DNA from: Nautilus pompilius | Taxonomy: Eukaryota > Mollusca > Cephalopoda > Nautilida > Nautilidae | Length of the DNA: 64,000 nt | NCBI GenBank assembly: GCA_018389105.1 | Contig: JACATO010002730.1 | Span: 3,702,501 to 3,766,500, forward strand | Reading direction: 5' to 3' | Shown here: in pieces, positions 25,961 through 37,637 of the stretch | How the letters are laid out: each line of letters begins with the position of its first letter | How positions within the stretch are numbered: the first letter of the stretch is position 1 | Position numbers and translations under genes: made by a program | The notes under the pieces: generated by a model | Databases searched by the model: none | Told to the model about the DNA's origin: nothing | What the model saw: only the letters and a program-made list of their open reading frames with translations

Positions 25961-28480
25961 TTTCCGATGCGTCCAGTTATTTTTTTATTTTAGAAATAAA
26001 TCCTGTATGGTTTTGCTGTGCAGTAAGAACATTTTCATTGAACCATCTGCAAACCATTACAAACTATGCAGGTATGTCTCCTGGCGTAGCCTGAAATTTG
26101 GCCCAACGAATGGTCACTGGTGGTCTGCGAATAAAACTAATTTATACCTGATTTATCTCCGAAGAGACTTGGCCAGTCTGCACAAGTGGTCTTATTTTTA
26201 AAAAGAGCATAGATTTTATGGAAGATGATGGTCTGATTCACCCAGTCCGTGCGACGCAAAGATGGAAAAGAATTACGTGTTACAAATCGGCCATGGACTG
26301 GTTAGTCTTTGGACAAGAACAAACCAGCCGAGCACATGTCGCCTGATCGTAACCAAATCCTGCGACACATTTCTCGGAAGGTATAACTTAATATTAAATT
26401 TTTTAAAAGCTTATAAATTATAATACAGAACCCAATTGGAATAAACATAAACATTTAGGACACAAAAGAAACAATCCGACATCTCCAGGAGAAATTTTGA
26501 TTTTTATAATCTTTTATTGAAGTATCAGTGAGTTGAAAATAAGGACATTCTATCTAGAGTGTATCAACTTATCTGAAATAAGACCTGTAGCTGACGATGT
26601 CTGTCGCACAAGAAACAAAGTTCTCCATACTTTGAGCACAAATGGCATTAACCGAGATCGGGGCTAGTTGTAACATTTTTCAAACAAAGTCATTTTATTC
26701 TGGAACTGTTTACAGAGAAATTATGGTTTATCAAATATTATAAGCTAATAAAACAAGAAATTAATCACAAAAAACTTTATTATGCCAAAATAATACATAC
26801 AAGTTCAGAAAAATTAAAAACATTTCCTTCTTTCAAAGTGGTACATTTTGCCTCATGCTGGAAGTTAGTTGTAACATTCATCAGGGTAAGTAATTTCACC
26901 AAAATTATATATAAAACAGTGATTTTTGTTGTGCACAAACTGCCTGAAGATATTTACGCGTGTAAAGCTCCAACATTTTCTTGGATAAAGCTGTTTGCTG
27001 GAAACAGACTACTGACTTTCAGTACTCTGGTCAATAAAATTAGATGATGCTTTATGAAACTGCCCAATCAGACTTGTCCAGCACATTCATTAACATACCA
27101 TGAATCTGGAGCCTTAATATTATTTACTTTACCAAGCTCGAAAGAAAATATGTTAAGGTCTTTAAGGGATAATCCAAAGAAACATTTTTGACATGTTTTC
27201 TATAGTTTTCTATTTATTTTATTTCTAATAAACGGGGCCTATGTTTTTAAAAATAATGTAGTTAAATAATTTAAATCCAATACAGAGCAACATTAGAATA
27301 AGATGAAAGCGACTAAAGACATGAAATTCGTACCGAAAGTAATTTTCAATTTAATTTTCTTTTCTCTGGATGCTCACATTTTTATGACGGACCAATATCA
27401 ATAAATAGAACAACAAAATTGATGTGCTCCTTACTGCTTTGACTTTGCAGTGCAAACTTGACTATGAGAACTCTATGAGTATTTAATTTGAATAATCAGA
27501 ACAAATACCGTACGTATTAATTTAATGACCAGAATATTTATTATCTACATTTTGCTACAACTAACCCCTCATGGATAACCTGCAAAACATTCAGGTCCTG
27601 AGACAATACAGTGTCCCGCACGGACTGAACGCTTCACGCTCTCAATCTCAACGTCATACAGCGCCAAAAACACCAAAAAGCAAATAGTCTGAGTCAATCG
27701 GGTGGGAAGTAAAACAATTATCTGTTACGGTGTAAGCATAGAATCACTCACATTATGATAAGTATCGTGAGGGAGGCTTTATAATTAACTCACACAAGAA
27801 AAGAATTGGATAAATCCTTTACACAGGGTATAAATACTGTCAAAACTTTACAATTATTTACGAGATATTGCACCTGCCTGTGTTACTTTCAAGTCCGATC
27901 TTTCCCTGTATAGCAGACGACCACAATCACAATACCGATGCTATAAAGATGCTGGATCAGACCAAAAATATGGTCACCTCATTAGAACAATAAAATCTGT
28001 CTTTTTTCAACGGTTTTAAAATGAAACCGTTTTTTTTTTTTAAATTATATTAATAAATTCCTGGCAAATGTCTTCAAATAAAAGTGCAAGAATGTTTACG
28101 TTTTCTTGTTTTCTGACTTCAGCTCTGTAAAGAAGACTTCTGACAATATACGAACTCACGAAAATAAAATCAAATAAAAATCAAAAGCGTATTATCAATT
28201 ACAGAGAAAAAGAAAAACGAATAGAAAAGCAAAAGGGAAGAGATGCTTTGCTTTGAGCTTTCGTTGACCAGTCAAGCTCATATAAGAAATGTTTTTTTTT
28301 AAAAAGCAATTAATAACAACGGTACTTTGACATGTATTCTTCAGAAAAAAGTTTGGAAACAAAGTTGTTTAGAGACGTTGCAGTGAACTGTAGGTCAATG
28401 GTCACTAATGAAATCGCGACTGCATCACCACAGCTCCGCAACAATCCAAACAGAGTGGTTCGGGGGGTTGATATCTCTGT
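25961..28480. other. AT-rich noncoding DNA
   Basis: No gene is recognised. The first 450 bases may be a further degraded part of the Tc1-like candidate just upstream. The rest has no visible family, and its short open frames show no motif. Confidence 0.45.
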
Positions 28481-28488
28481 ACACAAAG

Positions 28489-28700
28489 GCAGTCGATCAC
28501 AGCCTGACACCCACGACCTGTAGACGTCAGGCGTTGCAGAGCGTGTTGTCTGACGTTCCTCCATTTTCCCGGCAAAACCTAATAAAGTTCTTGATATGTT
28601 TGAGGCAGTGGTTGGCGACGTAGCACGCAGCGATCAAGCTCATCGTAAAAATTATCGATGGGGGTTCAGATCGTGGAAGAGAGCTGGCCAGGAAATGTTA
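28489..28700 (-). pseudogene. Decayed Tc1-like transposase, C-terminal part
   Basis: Read on the minus strand, the segment starts near 28,690 with WPALFHDLNPHR, where Tc1 transposases have WPARSPDLNPIEH around the third catalytic residue. It ends with GRGCQAVIDC at 28,489-28,512, where the family has RRRCQAVID near the C-terminus. In between are a Q-E-L and a K-W-R-N-V-R-Q-H-A-L-Q-R-L stretch in the expected order, with changes of frame. The catalytic Glu is lost (HR in place of IE) and stops are present, so it is inactive. I cannot see the N-terminal half in the sequence to the right. It is a different Tc1 lineage from the copies at 13.4 and 41.9 kb, judging by its C-terminus. Confidence 0.6.
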
Positions 28701-30480
28701 TTAGTAAACTAGTATCGCAAGTACCCTATGTAGAAATTCCGGAGCCTGCCACGGCAATGCCTTTTCACTTCGGTATTATTTCAAGGCTGAAAGAATCACG
28801 GAAATGCAAACATGCAGCTGAGTAGCTGAGCTATGCATACAGTCATCGTAAAAATATGATTTACATGTGCAAGATAACACTGTTATAATACGTACATTTT
28901 TAAAGCAGGTATGTCGAGGGCATGGCGACATTAACGCTCAGTCTAATGGCCATAGTTGCAGAAAATAACATGGTTGATTACGTGCTTAAAATGCAACAAG
29001 AACTGGTCAATATTATTATTGTTATTATTATATTACTTTTTTAATTAAATGAACGTTGAAAAATTGTTTCGCAATATTTTTATATATGAATTGTCTTTGC
29101 CGATAAGAAAGGAATATAAACAAGAAAATTTTTAACAACGATTGGTGGAAGGCCTCAAATATTTTAATGCCAAAAAAGTAAAGATGGCTGATTAATCTGA
29201 ATTTGGACGGTGCCGTTTCATATAGAGTAAGGAGCAGTAACATAGCAACGGATGAATGATCGGGCAGTTAACTTGGGACGCGGTTTATTTGGCGCAAAAT
29301 TTGATTGATTTTTTAAAAATTCATAAATTTTCTTAAATGGAGTAGCTAATACTACATTTAAAACCTGACTTGTGCGCATTCAGTTGGGTGTGGAGAGCGC
29401 AAAAACTGACTAATAGTTTATTACCTATTTAGTGAAATCTCTCAAACTGTCTGCCGAACCGTTCTCTCAGAACGTTCCCCAGGAGTGAATAGCCTTACGA
29501 ACACATCTACTCTCTGTGGCCTTGTGTGAACGAAGCTTTGATAAGCTAAGTTAATCAAAACTTATCTCAGGTTAAATAGGAAACTGGAATGGATTTAAAA
29601 CCTAGCAATCCTCTCCATTTAACATCACATAATAAAACCTACGATGTAATAATCAGTGAATCTGCTTTGCTGAAGGGTCGAAAAATTTTTTAATGGTCTA
29701 TAGTTCTTGACGCTACTGTGAACACGTAACGAAAAACTCATTTTTTCCCTTAACCTTTTGATTAGTATAAAAATAGTAATTCACTCAGATATGATCGTCA
29801 TAAATAGGAAAGTAATTTTTTTTTATTCTTTATCTTCAAGTAGCCTAAATAAAGCCAATAAAAAGCCAAAAGTTGTATTTTGCACGCATATTTTTTTTTT
29901 ATAAAGCCAAAACAATTTGAATAACCATCGTCAATATATCCTTAAGGGGAGCGCTAAATTTAATATCCTGACCGGGCGCAGAATGGCCTAGTATAATTAC
30001 TGCACTAGTCAGGGGCTGTCTGTATAAGTCAAGAGGGATGAGCTTTGGTTTACACCGTTAGACAGTGATTGATTATTAGTGAGTGCCACAAGGAAGGCAA
30101 AGATATATTTTGATGGTGTTTACAAATTACGAAATTAGTAACGATATTGAATTCTGTGTAACCCGGTCTATGCGCTTGAAACGCACTCAGTAAGAAGACA
30201 GTTTATGTGGTCAGCTCTCAGAGACCAAATCTCTTCCTTCTCATGACAGAAGTCGCTGTTATTTCCTTAGCCTACTGGCTTATCGGTCTCTGACGGACTT
30301 ACGTAGCGACATGCAAGGTCAGTAGGGAAGTAATGCTTCCACAAGGCCATGCATTCACAGATCTGGAGCACAGCGAAGCAGGTTTAATGACTTACCATTG
30401 GACGCATAGCTTGATCGTGCGGACGGTGGCACGAAGAGGGGGCATTCTTCAGAGCAGAAAGCTGCTGAGTGAGAGGAAGA
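28701..30480. other. Noncoding DNA, possibly containing a further old SINE
   Basis: No gene is recognised. At about 29,970-30,080 the sequence GAATGGCCTAGTATAA resembles a polymerase III A box, and GGTTTACACCG, about 60 bases on, is a poor B-box match. The tract to 30,480 is GC-richer than its left flank. This could be a degraded tRNA-derived SINE, but the evidence is thin. Confidence 0.3.
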
Positions 30481-30482
30481 TA

Positions 30483-30505
30483 TTAGGTTGTTACAAATGT
30501 TTTGT
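30483..30505. repeat. Mariner left terminal inverted repeat
   Basis: It begins TTAGGTTGTTAC and is preceded by TA at 30,481-30,482. It matches the right repeat at 21 of 23 positions. Confidence 0.9.
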
Positions 30506-30518
30506 GGGTTTTGTTTTA

Positions 30519-31560
30519 TCACAACAATGAGACTTCATTTCGTTGCTGAACGTGACGTTTATTAATCGAAGTTCCATTATAATCAATGCATTTCTGCCAA
30601 TCAGTTACAAACGCATTTCTACCATTCTGAAAAAAATCTGAATTTCTGTAGTCAATAAACTGTTGGAAAGCAGTTTCAATTGCTGCTTGGCTGGAGAATA
30701 ATTTCATACGGAGGAACTTTCGAGATGTTTGAAAAGATGGTAGTCTGTGGGAGAAAGGTTTGGGTGAGGGAGAACTTCGTACCCTAACGTGTTCAGTTTC
30801 TGAAGAGTCACTTTTTGCAACATGAAGACGATCATTGTCGTAGAGCAGGATTGGGCCTCTTCAATTCTCCAGTGTCGGCTTTCTTTGGGAGAGTTTCTGA
30901 TAACGCTTAATTCACAACAGTACCTTTCATTTGTGATGGTTTCACCAGGTTGCAAAAAGTTATAGTGGATGATACCAGTTGCAGTCCACCAGACAGTGAC
31001 CATGATCTTCTTTGGGTGGAGGCTGGGTTTTGGCATGTGGTTAGGTGCCTTTTCTCTGTCGAGCCACTGTCCTGATCGCTTGTGATCATCGCAAAGGATC
31101 TATTTTCATCACACACTGATTCGGTCAAAAATGGTCGTTTGTGTTTCTTATGACAAGCGAAGAGCAGATCTTCAATGAACGATTTTGTTGTTGTTCATTC
31201 AAACTCATGAGGCACCAACTCGTCAAGCTTTTTTCACCTTTCCGTTTGCGTCAAGATGCCGGGAAACCGTTGAAGTGTTTACGTCAAGCTCTCCAGAAAT
31301 TTCTCGCACTGTTTTTCTTGGATCGGCTTCATCTGAAGCTTTCAGACGGTCGTCATCACAGCTGGAAGGACGTCCGCTGCGATCCTTATCTTCGAAGCTC
31401 ACATCTGATCGAAATTTTGCAAACAATCCCTGTACTGTGCGCTCACTCGCTGTGTCCTCGTCCCATGCTCTCTTAATGTTACGAGTTGCCTCGCTCGCTT
31501 TGTGGCCTGGTTTGAAATCGTGAAGCAAAACGGCACGAAAAACTTTCTATCCAAGTTTCA
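30519..31560 (-). pseudogene. Mariner transposase pseudogene
   Basis: Mariner transposases are DD34D enzymes that cut and paste the element into TA sites. An open N-terminal part (31,223-31,528, about 100 residues) carries the paired helix-turn-helix region with the family strings FKPGHKASEATRNI, the G-R-P hook (SGRPS) and the second helix (STVSRHL). Downstream, pieces in alternating frames show WVPHEL-like, VMVTVWW and LQPGETIT motifs, then YDNDRLH for the second Asp region (family HDNARPH) and LSPTDYHLFKHLE for the third Asp. The WQKCIDYNGT end is followed by a TGA at 30,519. Several frameshifts and stops are present. About four codons are missing before the third Asp region, and the first Asp region is damaged. 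It cannot make an active enzyme. Confidence 0.92.
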
Positions 31561-31717
31561 CTCAGAACCAAGAAATAAATATACATTTTATGATTTTTTA
31601 AGAGGTATGTTTGCATAATTTATTCGGAAGCACACGCTACAAAACGATATATAACTTGTCTACATACACCTTCACAAGCATGCAAAAAATTTATCCCACA
31701 ACATAACATATTCGCCG

Positions 31718-31740
31718 ACAAAACTTTTGTAACGACCTAA
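31718..31740. repeat. Mariner right terminal inverted repeat
   Basis: Reverse complement of the left repeat with two mismatches, followed by TA at 31,741-31,742. Confidence 0.9.
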
Positions 31741-31742
31741 TA

Positions 31743-32286
31743 GATTAGTAAAAGAACTAGATATTTCCCACATGCATAATGATGGAAGACACTGACCCTG
31801 ATGTCGTTGTTTTTGTTTGCGTTGATGGTGGTTATCGAGATTTTATTTTATTAATAAAGCAAAAGCGTGTGGTTTGCGAATACTATTCGGCGCCACTGGA
31901 ATGAGACCTCACCCAGTTTTCAAAGGATCTCCTGACTCCCATTGCTCACCATTCAAACTCTTGCCAACTACAATGATCGCATAATGAGCACATTGCTTAG
32001 AATTTAATTTCTTAAAAAAAACTGCCTCAACGGAATGCTTTTACATTGGTTATTATACAATATTACTTGGCCTTGTCTGTTACAAACATGACAGTAATCA
32101 ACGGTTTCTTTACATACTGCTCTCTCTCTCTCTCTCTCTCTGTTCTTTCTCTGGCCGTTTTGCCAAAATTTATCGAATGTATTTTTACTTGAACTTCTTG
32201 ATTAGATTTAACGATTGAAGTTTAAGCTGTTCACCATTTGGAATGACTAAGTATTATTTCGGTTTTCCGACTGCTTATACTTGGTT
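31743..32286. other. Noncoding DNA with a (TC)n run
   Basis: No gene is recognised. An eleven-unit (TC)n tract lies at 32,120-32,141. Confidence 0.6.
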
Positions 32287-32575
32287 TCATTGAGTTGATA
32301 AGAACGGGCAATGACCTATACATATCAGTACATGTGAGGCACCGTTGTCAAACACCTCCTGATAGTCCATCCACGCTGTACTAAAGAATTCTTTCTTCTG
32401 CCGCTGTCCTCTGGAATAATGTTGTCCATCAGTAGCTTGTCTTGATGCCATTCTGAAACCATTTTCTTTTGGCATTTTTAGGCTGACAGCTACTAGAGTT
32501 TGTAGGTTATCTCTGTGACGATGAGTACGAATGCTTAAACCTCGTTGGCCAGATATGATATTGGTTTGCAAATTT
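32287..32575 (-). pseudogene. Non-LTR retrotransposon (LINE) reverse-transcriptase fragment
   Basis: The minus-strand frame contains ENGFRMASRQATDGQ and, about 17 residues later, KKEFFSTAWMDYQEVFD. These line up with the E-Q-K-G-C-R-x-G-S-x-G-x-x-D-Q and K-K-x-L-x-x-A-W-I-D-Y-x-K-A-F-D blocks of non-LTR retrotransposon reverse transcriptases. The second block is motif A, and the catalytic Asp (the first D of DYQEVFD) is retained. The usual S-V-P-H-S-W that follows is replaced by NGASHVL, and the frame ends at about 95 residues. No polymerase motif B or C, endonuclease or poly-A tail is visible next to it. It is a small relic of the finger/palm region, not an active element. Confidence 0.7.
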
Positions 32576-32598
32576 TAGAAAGTGTTTTACCTCTTGAA

Positions 32599-32612
32599 TC
32601 ATCATCTCATCA

Positions 32613-32659
<47 letters not shown>

Positions 32660-32685
32660 TATTATTATATTATTATTATTATTAT

Positions 32686-32732
<47 letters not shown>

Positions 32733-32750
32733 TAGTAGTAGTAGTAGTAA
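32599..32750. repeat. (ATT)n-(AGT)n compound trinucleotide repeat
   Basis: A short CAT/ATC start leads into about 24 ATT units with small interruptions, then about 20 AGT units with one TAT step near 32,731. The isoleucine- and serine-run open frame over it is produced by the repeat. Confidence 0.97.
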
Positions 32751-34345
32751 CTCTATTTCTTTAGGATTTTTTAAAAAAATCTTATATGGGAAAAACATTT
32801 ATAGTAATAATAAAATAATATAATCGACAGCTGAAGGGGCTTGGAAACGTTAAGTATCTTCTATAAAATAACACATTTTTCTTTACATTTTGAAAGTTAT
32901 ATTTAACAAAATTACTGAAAGAAACAATTAGCATCGATACAAGATTTTAGAATATAAAATAATGTAACATATCCCTACAATTGATAATTTTGTTTTCTGG
33001 TTTACTGTAATCCTAAGTCACATACATGAACTGAAGTTTCACGTTAATCTCGAAAGAACAAAAAACATCTAAGACAAGCAAACAAATTCTATTGTTTGTT
33101 TACGAAATTTTCGGTTTACATTAAAAAGGAGCCACTTTATTTCATTTGTTGAGAGAGAGAGATGAGATGGTGAGAGAGAGAGAGAGAGAGATATGTAAAA
33201 AAAAACGCAATGATTATGACGCGGTCGGTTCTCGTAATTAATAAGAAAAGTTAATACGCATTATTCTTTCACTTTATTTAATTAGAAAAACCAGACTAAT
33301 TTGAAAGATCCACCATCCATTGAAAATGGACGTGGATAAGCAACAGTTGTCCCATGAAATAGGGCAAAAATAAATTAAGTTAAGCTGATTTTTTATTTCT
33401 CATTTCTCCAAACTCTCTTCCCTTCTCCGCCCAAGTAATCGGCCATTTAGGTATAATATTGGTTTTCTAAGGTGAACACTGTTGAGCAGTTTGAAGGGAA
33501 TCAGTACCAACTTTCTGGTGACACGAGGTAATACAGCCACCATCACGCGTATATATCAGCCAAGCAAGATATCCTGTTTCATAGCGCACAGCAAGCTTTT
33601 CCTACCGAATTTCCCGGAGGTAGAACAACTTGGACTCACGCAACCAGTAGTTAGTTTGAAATGATAGGTAAAAGTTTTGCTCCATTAAAAGCACGCCACG
33701 CCAGGCTGGTTTGAATTAATAATTCAAATACATGAAGTAAGCAGTATTTCATATCAAGTATAGGGGAAAACCCGGACGACAGAAGTATAGCATAACTTTC
33801 TATTATGCATGATGTTAGTAAATGATGGAACCAAGGGTCATTCCCAAGGGTAACGCATCTAATACACTTTACGAAATATGTTTTCTTGCGGATGAGCTTC
33901 TGTCGGAGGGAGTTCAATTTTAGTGTTATCCACCCCCCGCCACTTGATCACCTTTTTCCCCCCATTCCCCTCAGAGACTGGAAAGTTGAGAAAATCCTAT
34001 CTTAAATGTTCCATTAAGTATGCAATTAATTTAAACTTCCTCTTTTAAATATATAAAAAACTGGTTGTCTCATTTATCATGAAAATTTTCACAAAAGTTT
34101 TACACTCTGCCTTTCTTCCTTTTTTAAATAACTGTTTCAGCTTTTACTGTGTTGAAGATGATCGGTTTTTAATAACATTTTGATGGTCATTCTCCGAAAA
34201 ATATCGTTTTTTCATTTCTTGTCCTCGATTCTTTCGGTTCGTCAATTTAAACACCAGCCGCTGTCTTAAACACTGGCGATACTTGATAACGGCTATTGAA
34301 AGTTTCAGTCGGTCTAAGGTCGGATTATGAAAAAGTACGTGTCTC
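32751..34345. other. AT-rich noncoding DNA with a (GA)n tract
   Basis: No gene is recognised. An interrupted (GA)n repeat lies at 33,151-33,191. The stretch at 33,480-33,920 has open frames on both strands without a family motif. Confidence 0.5.
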
Positions 34346-34349
34346 TCTT

Positions 34350-34640
34350 TCTAATGACGTGCGATGGCCCGGTAGCAGATTGATAAAGTCGGGGTAGTTC
34401 GAGTCTCAGTCTAAGTCAATTTATTTTGTTGTTTCGCCCTAGCATGCATGATTCCATCTCGCTCTTCTTTACCAGCCAACTGGCCATGTGGCTTTACATC
34501 CACATCTGAAAATGAAGAGTTTACGTTACCAACTCTGCGCGACTGCACGGGTGCTGCTGTGAAACTTAGTAACTCATGCATCTTGGTGTTGTGTTGCTGC
34601 CAGCATTATCGCTCTCTTGACGTCGACCAATAACAGTTCT
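34350..34640 (+). repeat. tRNA-derived SINE-like element
   Basis: A polymerase III A-box-like TGGCCCGGTAG at 34,365-34,375 and a B-box-like TAGTTCGAGTCTC at 34,395-34,407 have tRNA-like spacing. About 90 bases later, the motif at 34,500-34,521 (ending ATGAAGAGTT) matches the one in the SINE at 4.27 kb at 20 of 22 positions. The tRNA-like heads of the two elements differ. No A-rich tail or target duplication was resolved, so the right limit is approximate. Confidence 0.55.
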
Positions 34641-37577
34641 CCTTGTCTGCGATTCTAACGACTGCATATCACTTTAACTGCGCGCTCGTACAGACGGAAT
34701 TTCATCAAGATAATTAAAATCTTTACCAAGAGGAAACGCCGAGCATTTGCCTGAGTTGAACATTCAAAAAACAAAAACGAAGGTCAAACTTTTACACGGC
34801 AAGTCTTTGTTAATCCTCATCAGAGATTATCCATGATCATCACGGTATTTTTTTTTCTACCAGGTGATAGACATAAGCAGATTTCATTGATATGGTGTCA
34901 AAGTACTTTCGGCATTTATTATTTAACTGGGATTTGAATGCCATTCTACACCGGCCAAATAAATTATCAAAACATTATTGCACGTAGCGTGATAGATGGA
35001 TAAACCTGACGGGAACTCGGCTAGTCACGCTTCTTTGATTTACACAAGCGTGTTATCTGTGCGAGTTGGACGCTACATTACGGACGAATCAAACGCCTAT
35101 ACACGAAAGCAACGAAGCGTGTCGAACAAACCGCATGGAGTTTCGGGATAAACATAGACAGATAGGTATTTCTTTGTGAGCAACCGGGAAATGCCACGAC
35201 TGTTAGGTTACAAGCGACTCGCGTGTCACACGGTTCATCGTTGCATGTGATGATTCACATATCCGCTCAAAAATATGTTCAAACGTATCATTCGTATCGA
35301 TCCGGTATTTTGCCTCTTCCATCTTGACTGTCGGTATTGCTTTCGCGAAGAATTCTCTTCAGTTAGATCAGTGTCTCTACCGTTCCTCCAAATCTTCCCT
35401 GTCAGTTTCAAATTTGACGCATCCTTAAGACACCCATCTCCTCTATCATTCTGACTCATGCTGCCACTCTTTCTTAACGGCCTGCTTAAAGCTGAGCTAC
35501 CCACTGCTCACATTACCGATAAATATAACCAATTTAGTTGTTAACTCGCATTAGCAATGTGAATCGTTTCTCCTGCTTCTGTACTGCGAACCCGGACGTT
35601 AATAGACCATTGGTTCCAAATGTTTGCATTAATGCTAAAAATATGTTATATCATCTTACAACCGTTTTATTTATTTAAAATACCTGTCTTGTATAGCGTC
35701 AGGTCCTGTAATTTAGTGTATAATGTTGTAGTTGGAATACTACAAAACAATCTATTCCGAATGTTTTTTTTTTTCAATTCAGATGCAATACGGTATTATT
35801 TTTAAATGCGTAAGTCACAGTAATATGTCCCAGATTTTACTAAAGATAATAAGACAATTACAAAAAATATTTACCTTAAACCAAACACACACACCACACC
35901 AACACACAAAATAAATCACAGATGGTTTGTTCAAAACGAAGCTCACAGAACATCCTCAATAAAACAAACAGGAAAAAAACTCATTAAAGTGGTAAAGAGC
36001 CAAGACCTAAACTGTTTAGATTCATACTGCTTTAAATTAATGATAATATTCAAAAAAAAGTTCTTTTAGTCATGAAAATATCATAGAAAAAACAAAACGA
36101 ACTGACCAATGGTAACGATGCCAAAAATATGCTACAAAAGAATTTAGCAAAGTAAATGTCAGGACACCACCGTAAGTTTGACAATGGCTGTCATCAGTCA
36201 TAAATATTATTTCTAAACTATTCCGATTTCTAGAGTTTTATGGCGTTTTGATAGTAACTATGATATTTTATTACAAGAAAAGGTGCTTAAAGCAGAACCG
36301 TTGCGATAGAAAACCAAAACCTGGAAAGGGGGGGGGGGATTTGACAGATAAACGAACGTGGGAACAGGTGAAAAGGGAAACTGCTTTTAGTAGCTCAACT
36401 AAGTATATGTTGGATGTTTACCTGAAGGATTCACCAAGAAATTTTAGGGAACGACAAGAGTTTGGTTCCGTAACCAGACTGAACTTGTAAAAGACGAATA
36501 GTCACCGTCATTTCTTAAATTTTTTCAAACGTCTGTCTAAAGAACCAAAGGAGTATCTCTACCTGTCATGTACACATATTCGATAACTGATAAGTACAAC
36601 GTAACAGTGAGAAGTAGTTCTGGAACCGTCTCGTTATGTAAGGCGCAAGATCGTTCATATTGTAACCACTACAGAAACCCGCAATTCTCGTAACAGGGGA
36701 GACCACACACAAACAACAGCACGTGGCCGACTTGTTTAGTCGGTATGGCGGTCATTAATGATCAGGTAAAGATACTTCTTGTTCTTTTGTTTCGTTGATC
36801 AACATCTCTGTTTCCAAAGAGATGGGGCAGCAGCAGAAACACCAGTAAATATCGTGGGATAGTTGTTTTTTTTATAATTCAAAATGCCGACTAAGAAAGC
36901 AAAAAATAAGCAAAGCTGACGGTGTTAGTCTGGTCGGTTTTCCTTGCATACAAACTTACCGGGCAGAAGAATAATTCGGCAAACTGAATTAATAAAATTA
37001 AAAATAACTTTTGTTGATGACAATAAAGAAGTTGTGTAGATTTTTACTTCTCACCATATCGGAATTAGAGCAAATTTTTTTTTAGCAAATTGAGTATTTT
37101 ATCCTCTGTATATGTACCACTTTTCTAACTCCGTTCGTTTACACTTCGACTGTGCTTGACCAAAGTCCCCCCCCACACAGAACAGATACCTACCGTAAAC
37201 GCGTACTGCGGTTTCTCTGTAACAAGGGAACAATTCGTCAAACTTGTAAATTCAGTGGAGATGTGTTTTCTTTGGTAGAAAAAAAAATGTGTGCGTTAAT
37301 TCTGAAATAAGCTTCCTTTATTCATGGATCAGTATAAAAGAAAGTCTTAAAGACGAACAGTTTAAAAATATCCAGTATAAGATGCTTCCATTTTGTTGCA
37401 GTTGGACAGTGTCGTCATAGAAACATACATACCAAGTATGATATTAAATGTCGCCTCTTACTAGAAATTCATTCTGTTTGGTTATTATTATTATTGTATT
37501 ATTATTACTTATATTTTAACACTATTATTTAAATAATTCAACATAAACTCAATAATTTCTAAAACCGATTGGTATTT

Positions 37578-37579
<2 letters not shown>
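34641..37579. other. Noncoding DNA, partly GC-richer
   Basis: No gene is recognised. The stretch at 34,980-35,510 is GC- and CpG-richer, and its minus-strand frame (35,235-35,504) has no known domain. A run of ten G lies near 36,330. An open frame at 36,248-36,490 (+) has no family motif. Confidence 0.45.
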
Positions 37580-37610
<31 letters not shown>

Positions 37611-37637
37611 GTGTGTGTGTGTGTGTGTGTGTGTGTG
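37580..37637. repeat. (GT)n microsatellite
   Basis: About 29 GT units with one TT interruption. Confidence 0.97.

Larger units (their letters stand above)
30483..31740 (-). mobile_element. Complete but inactive mariner element
   Basis: The element is bounded by terminal inverted repeats of 23 bases that match at 21 positions (30,483-30,505 and 31,718-31,740, starting TTAGGT), each flanked by TA, the usual Tc1/mariner target duplication. The total length of 1,258 bases is close to the usual 1.3 kb of a mariner. The interior carries a minus-strand transposase remnant in the normal orientation and position. All the outer parts are present, so this is a whole insertion whose gene has since decayed. 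Confidence 0.93.

Noticed and set aside
29970-30480. Possible third tRNA-derived SINE
   Set aside because: The A box is fair but the B box is poor and the shared body motif is absent. It is kept only as a note in the region entry.
32582-32764. Open frame of poly-Ile and poly-Ser
   Set aside because: It translates the (ATT)n/(AGT)n repeat only.
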